Source of the DNA: a bacterium
Lineage (GTDB): Bacteria; Patescibacteriota; Microgenomatia; Levybacterales; UBA12049
NCBI GenBank assembly: GCA_021820025.1
Contig: JAKAEF010000047.1
Span: 1-7,603, forward strand
Length of the DNA stretch: 7,603 nt
Reading direction: 5' to 3'
A model generated the notes under the pieces. That model did no database searches. It was not told the origin of the DNA and saw nothing but the letters and a program-made list of their open reading frames with translations. This document shows positions 1 to 6,540 of the stretch, piece after piece; position 1 is the first letter of the stretch, and each line of letters opens with the position of its first letter. Position numbers and translations under genes: made by a program.

Positions 1-283
1 TAAGAGCATCTTGTACACGACTATTTTCGGGAATTGTGTATGCCCCGCTTTTAAAAACAGCACCTTCCACATCTACAATAATCGTTTTCACGGTTTTCAC
101 AGGATTTTTTTCGGCAATTTTTGTTTCGGTAATTGTAATTTCTTCGCCTTGGGGATTTTGAAAATACACTATCATACCAGATACAAACAATATCAAACCA
201 ACACATGCAACTCCAAGAGGTAAAAAATAGTATTTTGGAACTTTTTTTAGAAGGGAAACTAGTTTTATATGTACTGTTTCCAT
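1..283 (-). CDS. comEA: ComEA-like SLBB-domain membrane protein, N-terminal part (runs off the left edge)
   Basis: This is a partial gene: 94 codons are visible from the ATG at 283 and the frame is still open at base 2. ComEA proteins are membrane-anchored DNA receptors for transformation, with an N-terminal membrane helix, an outer SLBB domain and a C-terminal helix-hairpin-helix DNA-binding domain. Visible here are a short basic cytoplasmic segment, a hydrophobic helix at about residues 19-41 (LPLGVACVGLILFVSGMIVY), a charged linker at about 42-66, and the start of an SLBB domain from about residue 68, with VDVEGAVFKSGAY followed by NSRVQDAL. This matches the family pattern VDVxGAVxxPGxY...RVxDAI. 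The helix-hairpin-helix part would lie outside the window. The start overlaps the upstream stop by one base (TAATG), which suggests translational coupling; a GGTGG about 10 nt upstream could help. Another SLBB protein, such as a polysaccharide-export type, is possible but less likely with this single-anchor layout. Confidence 0.75.
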   Translation of the reverse strand, partial: METVHIKLVSLLKKVPKYYFLPLGVACVGLILFVSGMIVYFQNPQGEEITITETKIAEKNPVKTVKTIIVDVEGAVFKSGAYTIPENSRVQDAL

Positions 284-1515
284 TATCTGCTTACCACCAT
301 AATATACTGATTCCCTTCTACCTGCAATTGTCTTCTCTGCTCAATATCTGCAAACCGCATTGCATACTCACGAGCGTTATATATAGCTACCGTAAAGCCT
401 TGTGCCTCTAAGATTTGTTGTGCCAAACCAAAGTCTTGAATATTGTATTTTTCAACACTTCCGCTCGTATAATGCCCCTTAATATACTGTCTGGTAAGTT
501 GGTGATTCGCGCTGCCAGACATTTCTGCGTAGCACTTATCATTTATGACTGCTACGTCACCGATTACAAAGATTCCACCCGAAGCTATTGTGGTTTCAAA
601 GGCTTCTTGCACTCGCTGTATAAGACCGCCAGGAACATTTACTTCTGCAGTTGGCAAAGCATCATATCTTGCTAAAATTTCTGCACCATATAGAACCTGT
701 TGCATATCAACGGGCTCCAAATGTTCTGCAATTTCAAGCTTTTGTAAAAGCCCTAATAAAGAAATTCCTCCTATGTTTTCCCAAACTCCTGTTCGTAGTG
801 CAACAAGTACTGCTGCTTTTTCTTGTGCTTCAAAAAAATCAGGAACAGAAATTCTATAAGAAGCTACACACCATTCTCCATTTTGTGTTTTTACATATCT
901 TTTATCTCCTGGTAACCAAACACTATCAAATGCATAAGTGCCTAGCACTACGTCAAAACGCCCTCCATCTGCGTGAGAGACTTGTAAGGGATCGTGCAAA
1001 TCATAAACCCCAGTTTTAAGCGTTATATTACTTCCCACTTCTCTCTCTGCAGTTGGCGGCAAAATATGAGGTGCAAAATCAGTGAGAGTGACATCAAATC
1101 TGCTTCTAGTCTGAGACAAATATCGCCAGCGATTTCTTACTCCGGCTGCTATTTCTAAAACTCTTATTGGCATTCTCCCCCTATGCGCTAAATGCGACTC
1201 AATTGCATTCCCTAAAGCAAGTTGGACTGAAGGAATTTCTACAAAAAATGGAGATAAACCAGATCCACCAAATGCAGTATCTGCCGGCAAAGCAAACAAT
1301 GCTCTATTTAAATCATTCAATGCATCTGGAGTAAAATTTGGCCGTACGGCAATTTCTGTCATGCTTCCCAAGCGCATAATCTCATCAAAAGCCAATACCT
1401 GATGAGCAAGTGGAGATAAATTTACCTGCGAACCAGTTGAACGTGGAACATATGTTCCTGTTTCTCTTTCTGGACGTGACTGGATTACTTGTTTCCCTGA
1501 GGTATTCCGTTGCAT
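283..1515 (-). CDS. Putative class I SAM-dependent methyltransferase-like protein (410 aa)
   Basis: I do not recognise a specific family. A Rossmann-type methyltransferase core is suggested in the middle. A motif-I-like strand and loop IRVLEIAAGVRNR lies at about residues 117-129, an acidic strand DVTLTDFAP at 141-149, a strand FDVVLGTYAFDSVW at 187-200 and a late strand GGIFVIGDV at 313-321. The glycine loop is degenerate: EIAAGVRN replaces the usual E-x-G-x-G, so SAM binding is not certain. About 115 residues precede the core and form an unassigned N-terminal region. The C-terminal part ends in beta-rich sequence (QYIMVVSR). Substrate is unknown. The ATG at 1515 was chosen because a well-spaced promoter lies just upstream and no Shine-Dalgarno is present. 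The stop overlaps the comEA-like start by one base, so the two genes are probably one transcript, and leuS lies 55 bp upstream on the same strand. The linkage to comEA does not by itself give a function. Confidence 0.6.
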   Translation of the reverse strand: MQRNTSGKQVIQSRPERETGTYVPRSTGSQVNLSPLAHQVLAFDEIMRLGSMTEIAVRPNFTPDALNDLNRALFALPADTAFGGSGLSPFFVEIPSVQLALGNAIESHLAHRGRMPIRVLEIAAGVRNRWRYLSQTRSRFDVTLTDFAPHILPPTAEREVGSNITLKTGVYDLHDPLQVSHADGGRFDVVLGTYAFDSVWLPGDKRYVKTQNGEWCVASYRISVPDFFEAQEKAAVLVALRTGVWENIGGISLLGLLQKLEIAEHLEPVDMQQVLYGAEILARYDALPTAEVNVPGGLIQRVQEAFETTIASGGIFVIGDVAVINDKCYAEMSGSANHQLTRQYIKGHYTSGSVEKYNIQDFGLAQQILEAQGFTVAIYNAREYAMRFADIEQRRQLQVEGNQYIMVVSR

Positions 1516-1521
1516 GGCTGT

Positions 1522-1550
1522 AATATAGGCCTTTTAAAGGAGAATTGCAA
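1522..1550 (-). promoter_or_regulatory. Sigma70-like promoter of the methyltransferase-comEA unit, leaderless
   Basis: Read on the minus strand, a -35-like TTGCAA (1545-1550) and a -10 TATATT (1522-1527) are separated by exactly 17 bp. Only 6 nt (ACAGCC) lie between the -10 and the ATG at 1515. Transcription should therefore start at or next to the A of the start codon. The spacer contains the imperfect palindrome CCTTTTAAAGG (1530-1540), a possible operator. No terminator-like hairpin is seen between the leuS stop and this promoter, so read-through from leuS is also possible. Confidence 0.6.
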
Positions 1551-1570
1551 GCTACGTTTTTAAGAAGATA

Positions 1571-4048
1571 TTATTCTTTTACAACGATATTTATAAGCTT
1601 ATTTGGCACATAAATTATTTTCCCTACTTGTTTGGCTTCGGTATATTTTTTAATCTTTTCTAAAGCTAAAGCCTGTTCTTCTACTTGTTTTTGCTCTTTT
1701 CCCGCTACAATTGTCATATTGTCTCGTACCTTTCCATTTACCTGTACAACTACTGTTATACTGCTTTCTGCCAAGTATTTTGCTTCAAATGTTGGCCAAC
1801 TTTGCTTATGCAAAGATCTAAATTGGCTATCATTTCCACTTATTGATTGCCAAATTTCCTCTGTCATGTGGGGAGCAAAAGGAGCTAAGATTTTTATAAA
1901 GGTTTCTAATTCTTGTTTTGTTAATGGCTGGCCTTGTGTTTTACTTCTGTTACTGACAAAGTTATACCATTCCATTAAAGCGGCAATAGCAGTGTTATAG
2001 CGCAAATTGCTGATTTCTTCTGTCGCTTTTTTAATAGCCTTATGCATTATTCGTAGTGACTCTTCTGATAATGCTTCTTCTGAAGGATTTTCTGAAAACT
2101 CATGTGCAATAAACCATACCCGCTTTAAGAATCTATGCATTCCTTCAATGCCACTATCTGAGAAGTCTCCTCCTTGAGAGAATGGACCTAAAAACATTAA
2201 GTAGGTGCGCAAGGTATCTGCACCAAACTTTTTAATATATGCATCTGGCACAACTACATTCCCCTTGCTCTTACTCATCTTGGCTCCGTCTTTAATAATC
2301 AATCCATGAGCTCTAAATTTAGCAAACGGTTCTTCAAATCCTATTAATTTCATGTCAGACAAAACCATAGTAACGAAACGAGAATATAACAGATGTAGCA
2401 CTGAATGCTCCGCTCCGCCAATATACATAGTAACTGGCAACCATTTTTTTACCCTTTTTGTATCAAAAGGGGCACTATCTATATCAGTTGAGGTATATCT
2501 AAAGAAGTACCAGGCACTATCTAAGAAAGTGTCTGACACATCTGTTTCCCGTTTTGCAGGGCCAGAACATTTTGGACAAGTTGTCTTAACCCAGTCGGTA
2601 AGTTGTGCAAGTGGAGATTCTCCTGTTCCGGTTGGTTTCCAATTTTCAACATCTGGAAGTAAAACTGGCAAATCTTTTTCTGGTACTGGTTGCCATCCGC
2701 ATTTTGGACAATTGATTAATGGAATTGGCGGACCCCAATATCTTTGTCTGCTAATGAGCCAATCGCGCAAATGATAGGTTGCAACCCGCTTACCCCACCC
2801 TTTTTCTTCTATGTAGTCCATAATTTTTTCTGTTGCCTTGTGAATATCCATGCCGTTTAAAAAGTCTGAGTTAATCATGGTTCCTTCATCTTCTTGCACC
2901 TGCTCTATTGCAGTAATTGGACTTGTATCATTGTCCGATCCTACAACAACTCGCTTAATTTCTAAATGAAACTTAGTTGCAAATTCAAAATCTCTTTTGT
3001 CATGGCCTGGGACTCCAACCAGTGCACCTGTTCCAAATCCCATTAAAACAAAATCAGAAACCCAGATTGGCATTTTATACCCTGTTAAGTGATTTATTGC
3101 GTAAGCTCCGGTAAAAACTCCTGTTTTTTCTCTTCCTTCGGCTTGTCTTTCTATATCAGATTTCTGAGAAGCAGCTTTAAGATATTCCTCTACTTCTTTT
3201 TTGTGCTCTGCAGTTGTAATTTTGGCAACCAATGGATTTTCTGGAGCAAGTGCAATAAATGTTGCACCAAAATTAGTATCTGGGCGTGTAGTAAATATGG
3301 TTACTGTTTCTTTCGCGTTTTCAATTGGATAGGTTATGTTAATTCCTTCTTTTTTACCAATCCAGTTTCTTTGGGCAATTCTGACCTTGTCTGACCAGTC
3401 AAGCCCTTCAATGTTTTTTAGTAAGCGGTCTGCGTATTTAGTAATTTGAAAAAACCATTGCTCTAAGTTTCTTTTTTCTACTTCTGTTCCGCAGCGCTCG
3501 CATTTGCCATCAATTACCTGCTCATCTGCCAACACGGTTAAGTCTTTTGGACAAAAATTAACCGGAGCTTTTTTTCTATATGCCAAACCTTGATTAAATA
3601 ATTGAATAAAGAGCCACTGTGTCCATTTGTAGTATTTTGGATCATAGGTTTCTACCTTTCTTTCCCAATCAAAGCCGTTTCCAATTAAATGAAGCTGTCT
3701 GTAAAAGTTTTTTTCAGAAATTGCTGCGTGTTCTTTTGGAGTACGACCTACTTTAATAGCATAATTTTCTGAATGAATACCAAAGCCGTCTAAGCCAATT
3801 GGCTCTAGTACATCTTTGCCTTGCATTCTCTGAAAACGGCCGTAAATATCTGTTCCGGTAAATGCATACATATTGCCAACATGCAATCCTTCTGCAGATG
3901 GATACGGAAACATCATAAGGTTATAAAAAGGATTTTTGGCATTTTCTATGTCTACATGATATGTTTTATTTTCATCCCAAATTTTTTGCCATTTTTCTTC
4001 TAAAACTGTTGGATCGTATTTAGCCGGCAAGGTTTTTTTGCTTTTCAT
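1571..4048 (-). CDS. leuS: Leucyl-tRNA synthetase
   Basis: This cytoplasmic class I aminoacyl-tRNA synthetase charges tRNA-Leu with leucine using ATP. At 825 aa it is full length for a bacterial LeuRS. The N-terminal catalytic half holds FPYPSAEGLHVGN, the HIGH-box equivalent at residues 56-59, and the KMSKS loop lies at 590-594 (DGAKMSKSKGN). The CP1 editing domain appears functional, with the threonine-rich TTRPDT at 253-258 and the conserved Asp in GHDKRDFEF (Asp350). Cys166, Cys183 and Cys186 suggest one metal knuckle. Cys447, Cys450, Cys491 and Cys494 form a four-Cys zinc ribbon. The tRNA-binding C-terminus is present (VVVQVNGKVRD, then IIYVPNKLINIVV). The oddity is HVGN: the second His of HIGH is Asn, and the following GLDGFGIHSEN differs from the usual GWDAFGLPAEN. 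The ATG at 4048 is supported by an extended -10 element 7 nt upstream. The gene is divergent from the membrane-protein operon. Confidence 0.97.
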   Translation of the reverse strand: MKSKKTLPAKYDPTVLEEKWQKIWDENKTYHVDIENAKNPFYNLMMFPYPSAEGLHVGNMYAFTGTDIYGRFQRMQGKDVLEPIGLDGFGIHSENYAIKVGRTPKEHAAISEKNFYRQLHLIGNGFDWERKVETYDPKYYKWTQWLFIQLFNQGLAYRKKAPVNFCPKDLTVLADEQVIDGKCERCGTEVEKRNLEQWFFQITKYADRLLKNIEGLDWSDKVRIAQRNWIGKKEGINITYPIENAKETVTIFTTRPDTNFGATFIALAPENPLVAKITTAEHKKEVEEYLKAASQKSDIERQAEGREKTGVFTGAYAINHLTGYKMPIWVSDFVLMGFGTGALVGVPGHDKRDFEFATKFHLEIKRVVVGSDNDTSPITAIEQVQEDEGTMINSDFLNGMDIHKATEKIMDYIEEKGWGKRVATYHLRDWLISRQRYWGPPIPLINCPKCGWQPVPEKDLPVLLPDVENWKPTGTGESPLAQLTDWVKTTCPKCSGPAKRETDVSDTFLDSAWYFFRYTSTDIDSAPFDTKRVKKWLPVTMYIGGAEHSVLHLLYSRFVTMVLSDMKLIGFEEPFAKFRAHGLIIKDGAKMSKSKGNVVVPDAYIKKFGADTLRTYLMFLGPFSQGGDFSDSGIEGMHRFLKRVWFIAHEFSENPSEEALSEESLRIMHKAIKKATEEISNLRYNTAIAALMEWYNFVSNRSKTQGQPLTKQELETFIKILAPFAPHMTEEIWQSISGNDSQFRSLHKQSWPTFEAKYLAESSITVVVQVNGKVRDNMTIVAGKEQKQVEEQALALEKIKKYTEAKQVGKIIYVPNKLINIVVKE

Positions 4049-4055
4049 ACCTGTT

Positions 4056-4064
4056 AGTATAGCA
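4056..4064 (-). promoter_or_regulatory. Extended -10 promoter of leuS, leaderless
   Basis: On the minus strand the sequence TGCTATACT combines a TG extension with a -10 hexamer TATACT (4056-4061), one base short of the TATAAT consensus. Seven nt (AACAGGT) separate it from the leuS ATG at 4048, so the transcript should begin at or one base before the start codon. The -35 region, about CTTCAA at 4079-4084, is poor, which fits an extended -10 promoter. It abuts the -35 of the divergent promoter. Confidence 0.6.
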
Positions 4065-4072
4065 TAAAATTC

Positions 4073-4101
4073 TTGCTTTTGAAGTCATTTTTCCCTACTA
4101 T
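4073..4101 (+). promoter_or_regulatory. Promoter of the 4108-6472 operon, leaderless, divergent from leuS
   Basis: A -35-like TTGCTT (4073-4078) and a -10-like TACTAT (4096-4101) are separated by 17 bp, with 6 nt (ACAAAT) before the ATG at 4108. Both hexamers are imperfect (3/6 and 4/6), and an overlapping TATACA at 4099-4104 is an alternative -10. The geometry matches the other promoters in this window, which is the main reason to believe it. Confidence 0.45.
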
Positions 4102-4107
4102 ACAAAT

Positions 4108-4743
4108 ATGAAGATTTTCTGGCATGCCGTTGTTTTAATTCTTTCTTTCTTGCTTGTCTTTATTTGGAAACAAACTCTTCTTTCTGATTTTACCGTTCAA
4201 GCACTAGGTATTTTGGTGTTAATATACATGGTCATTTCTTTTATCCGCAGAAAACGAAATCCCCATGCAGAACAATTTAGCAGCAGTTCTGATATTTTCA
4301 TTCTTAATACCGCTATACTACTAATAATAGGGATTACCGGAAACATTTATTCTCCACTCTTTTTCTTGTTATACTTTTTAGGATTTGGCATAACCTTTAT
4401 TTTTGAACCTGTTTCTGTTTTTATATTTGCTATTGGCACCATAGCAGTGTTTATGCCCGAAGCCATAAAAAACGGCTCTATTGAAAGCTACGTACGACTT
4501 GGCTCTGTGTTATTAATATCTCCTCTTGCCTACTTTTTTGGCCGTGAATATCAGGATAGAGATACAGAAGAACAAGTTATAGAGTCCATGGAAGAAAGAA
4601 CAAAAGAGGCAGCAGATACTATTTCTAAAGATGTAGAAAATGTCCTTCAAGAAGAGAAAAAGGTACTAAAAGACAAAGATATAGAAAAATTAAATGAAAT
4701 CTTAGAAGAAACAGAAGAACTCCGGGAAGAATCAAAAAAGTAA
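4108..4743 (+). CDS. Six-helix membrane protein with C-terminal coiled coil (unknown function)
   Basis: I do not recognise this 211-aa protein. Six hydrophobic segments are visible at about residues 5-20, 27-46, 62-78, 82-99, 101-117 and 129-145. The basic RRKR at 47-50 after helix 2 suggests that this loop is cytoplasmic. From about 148 to the end the chain is very rich in Glu and Lys with heptad-like spacing and no hydrophobic run, so it probably forms a cytoplasmic coiled coil. The layout resembles the membrane input half of a multi-helix sensor histidine kinase up to its signalling helix, but there is no H-box or ATPase domain and the gene ends cleanly with TAA. It could be a membrane scaffold or sensor-like partner. 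It is first in an operon: the next ATG begins one base after the stop (TAA-T-ATG), so its product may work with the surface proteins that follow. The ATG at 4108 is supported by the closely placed promoter. Confidence 0.85.
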   Translation: MKIFWHAVVLILSFLLVFIWKQTLLSDFTVQALGILVLIYMVISFIRRKRNPHAEQFSSSSDIFILNTAILLIIGITGNIYSPLFFLLYFLGFGITFIFEPVSVFIFAIGTIAVFMPEAIKNGSIESYVRLGSVLLISPLAYFFGREYQDRDTEEQVIESMEERTKEAADTISKDVENVLQEEKKVLKDKDIEKLNEILEETEELREESKK

Positions 4744-4744
4744 T

Positions 4745-5488
4745 ATGAAATACTCTGCCCGCCTACAAATTGCCATTGGATTTTTTTCATTTTTTGGTTT
4801 TTTTATTGCAACTGTGTTGCAAGCACATGCACTAAATATGTCTAATTCCCTTTATCTTTTACAAATGGGAAACCTGAATAGCTTTGCTGGAAGAAAAGCA
4901 GGTTCTGGATTTGTATTGCAAGATACCGGTGGACAATTAGGTGCGGGACAATACACCGGTACCAATTATATTATTAAGGCTGGTTTTCAATATATTTCTT
5001 CTATTACCAGGTTTAAATTTATTGTTTCTTCCCAAGTTATAGACTTTGGAACGCTTTCTTCCAGCAATCCAGTTACCAGAACCCAAACTCTTACCATAAC
5101 CAACGGATCTGCATATGGGTATGCGGTAACAGCAGCAGAAAATCACCAGCTTCTTAGACCAGACACAGGATCAAGAATTCCAGATACAACCTGCGACAGT
5201 GGAACATGCACTGCCTCTACTCCTTCAACATGGACCAATCCATTAACCTATGGCTTTGGGTATAGATGCGATAATGTAAGCGGCACTCCTTGCGTTTTTA
5301 CTACGGCAAACTACTATGCTCCATTTGCAAATCTTGAATTTTCTCAAACGCCACAAAATGTCTTAGCGGGAACAACACTGGTTAAGAATGCGCAAGCAAC
5401 AATTACCTTTAAAGCAAATATTTCTGGGACACAGGCACCTGGCAATTACATTAATCAAATAAATTATGTGGCAACACCCACCTTTTAA
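4745..5488 (+). CDS. Secreted beta-rich protein with WxL-like C-terminal domain
   Basis: This is a 247-aa exported protein. A signal peptide spans about residues 1-29, with a hydrophobic core IAIGFFSFFGFFIATVLQ and a likely Ala-His-Ala cleavage site before LNMS. Residues about 36-83 form a repeat-like module (LYLLQMGNLNSFAG, then GFVLQDTGGQLGAG, then NYIIKAGFQY) reminiscent of short beta modules in bacterial surface proteins. Residues about 90-247 look like a beta-sandwich: FKFIVSSQVIDFGTL (90-104), LTITNGSAYGYAVTA (116-130), and near the end TITFKANISG followed by GNYINQINYVATPTF. This order resembles the WxL domain, but tyrosine replaces tryptophan (YAV for WxL). Cys150, Cys154, Cys174 and Cys183 may form two disulfides. 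There is no membrane anchor or LPXTG motif, so the protein is either free or held non-covalently, perhaps by the anchored protein encoded 3 nt downstream. No Shine-Dalgarno is seen; translation probably couples to the upstream stop. The WxL relationship is inference. Confidence 0.85.
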   Translation: MKYSARLQIAIGFFSFFGFFIATVLQAHALNMSNSLYLLQMGNLNSFAGRKAGSGFVLQDTGGQLGAGQYTGTNYIIKAGFQYISSITRFKFIVSSQVIDFGTLSSSNPVTRTQTLTITNGSAYGYAVTAAENHQLLRPDTGSRIPDTTCDSGTCTASTPSTWTNPLTYGFGYRCDNVSGTPCVFTTANYYAPFANLEFSQTPQNVLAGTTLVKNAQATITFKANISGTQAPGNYINQINYVATPTF

Positions 5489-5491
5489 TAT

Positions 5492-6472
5492 ATGAAAATT
5501 GTGAAAATAAAAATAATAAAGTTTTTAGCTGTTTTGCTTGGTATTATAGGCATTATCCCTATTTTTATACATCCTGCTTTTGCACAAGAAATATCTTTAG
5601 GAGTCTATCCACCTATTTTACAAATTAATACAGAAGCACCAGCAAGTGTTAAAGCACCCTTTACTATAGAAAACAACAGTGACAACCCAATAGATTTGGA
5701 TATTGTACTTAAACCTTTTACAACATCTCCTAAAGAAGATGGCGAAGTTTCTTTTTTACCCGAGGGTCAACAAATGCCAGGAGCCGATCCAAATATTTTT
5801 TCAAAAATGCAGATTTATAACGGATCGAGTGTTATTACAAAAATTACTCTTGCTCCCCAGCAACAAAAAAACCTAACATTGCATATTGGCATTCCCAGTG
5901 ATGAACCCCCGTCTGATTATTATTTTACTATTTTATTTGTGTCTCACGGCCAAAATATTACCACTGAAACAACAACAGCAACAACAGCCGGCATTGGGGT
6001 AAATGTGTTGCTTTCTATCGGACCCAAAGGTAACACCACAGGATTGTTAAATCAGTTTTCTACTCCATGGTTTACAACTCATGGCCCAGTTACATTTACC
6101 ACAAGCGTACAAAATACAAGTAATTTTTTTATTGCTCCTAAAGGCGACATTATTATAAAAAATATGTTTGGACAAGCAGTTGGACACATACAACTCTTAC
6201 CAGTAAATATTTTGGCAAACACAAGTCGTTTTCTACCAGATACAAAATCTGGTTCTTTAGACAAAGCAATTTGGTCAGAAACATTTGTTTTTGGCCTTTA
6301 CTCTGCAACACTTACAGTTGCTCTCTCTAATACTGGTCCACTTTTTACTAAAACGATATATTTTGTAGCACTTCCTATTAGTTTTTTTATTGGCTTAATT
6401 ATTCTTTGTTTACTTGCTGCTGCTATTTTCTACCATGTTAGAAGAAAACTGAAGCTTCGTCATAAAATTTAA
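5492..6472 (+). CDS. DUF916-like (WxL-interacting type) membrane-anchored surface protein
   Basis: This 326-aa protein has a basic N-terminus and a signal peptide that probably ends at PAFA (residue 31, before QEIS). The first extracellular domain, about 32-175, has strands EISLGVYPPILQI, PFTIENNSDNPIDLDIVL, a Pro/Gln region, LTLHIGIP, the YYFTILFV strand at about 143-150, and GIGVNVLLSIGP. This is the order expected for the DUF916 peptidoglycan-binding domain (PGxY-AIxF, then GxxxLlxVxG). A second Ig-like domain, about 180-285, runs from VTFTTSVQNTSN through GDIIIKNMFGQAVG to an FGLYSATLTVAL strand. A single helix at about 291-314 (FVALPISFFIGLIILCLLAA) and a basic tail RRKLKLRHK anchor the chain with both domains outside. 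In Firmicutes, DUF916/DUF3324 proteins sit beside WxL proteins and interact with them. The neighbours here fit that pattern. Family assignment is by pattern only. The ATG lies 3 nt after the previous stop and has no ribosome binding site. Confidence 0.85.
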   Translation: MKIVKIKIIKFLAVLLGIIGIIPIFIHPAFAQEISLGVYPPILQINTEAPASVKAPFTIENNSDNPIDLDIVLKPFTTSPKEDGEVSFLPEGQQMPGADPNIFSKMQIYNGSSVITKITLAPQQQKNLTLHIGIPSDEPPSDYYFTILFVSHGQNITTETTTATTAGIGVNVLLSIGPKGNTTGLLNQFSTPWFTTHGPVTFTTSVQNTSNFFIAPKGDIIIKNMFGQAVGHIQLLPVNILANTSRFLPDTKSGSLDKAIWSETFVFGLYSATLTVALSNTGPLFTKTIYFVALPISFFIGLIILCLLAAAIFYHVRRKLKLRHKI

Positions 6473-6490
6473 TAAAATTTTAATTTTTTT
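6464..6490 (+). terminator. Possible weak AT-only hairpin with T-run after the operon
   Basis: AAAATTT (6464-6470) and AAATTTT (6475-6481) can pair as a 7-bp stem with an AATA loop, followed by AA and seven T residues (6484-6490). The stem contains no G-C pair and includes the stop codon of the preceding gene, so it would be unstable. It may be chance in AT-rich DNA, and the operon could read through into the 6541 gene. Confidence 0.25.
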
Positions 6491-6504
6491 AAGAGAAAAT
6501 GCAC

Positions 6505-6535
6505 TTGACAGCATATCTCATTTTTTCCATATAAT
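6505..6535 (+). promoter_or_regulatory. Consensus sigma70-like promoter of the 6541 gene, leaderless
   Basis: A perfect -35 TTGACA (6505-6510) and a perfect -10 TATAAT (6530-6535) lie 19 bp apart, two more than the optimum. Five nt (GGTAT) separate the -10 from the ATG at 6541, so transcription should start at the start codon and leave no leader. It is the strongest promoter match in the window and suggests high expression of the large secreted protein. Confidence 0.75.
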
Positions 6536-6540
6536 GGTAT

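Noticed and set aside
545..1019. Plus-strand open frames of about 105-120 codons.
   Set aside because: They are antisense to the 410-aa methyltransferase-like gene, which has a good promoter and coherent protein features. The plus-strand products look random.
1551..1570. Possible terminator after leuS.
   Set aside because: No stable inverted repeat followed by a T-run was found on the minus strand between the leuS stop and the downstream promoter.
1632..3394. Several plus-strand open frames of 100 to 140 codons (for example 1632-2000, 2352-2774 and 3089-3394).
   Set aside because: All are antisense to leuS, which is intact and clearly conserved, and none has a recognisable product.
4937..5146. 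A minus-strand 69-codon frame opposite the 4745 gene.
   Set aside because: The plus-strand gene has a signal peptide and ordered beta-strand motifs in a tight operon. The antisense frame shows neither.
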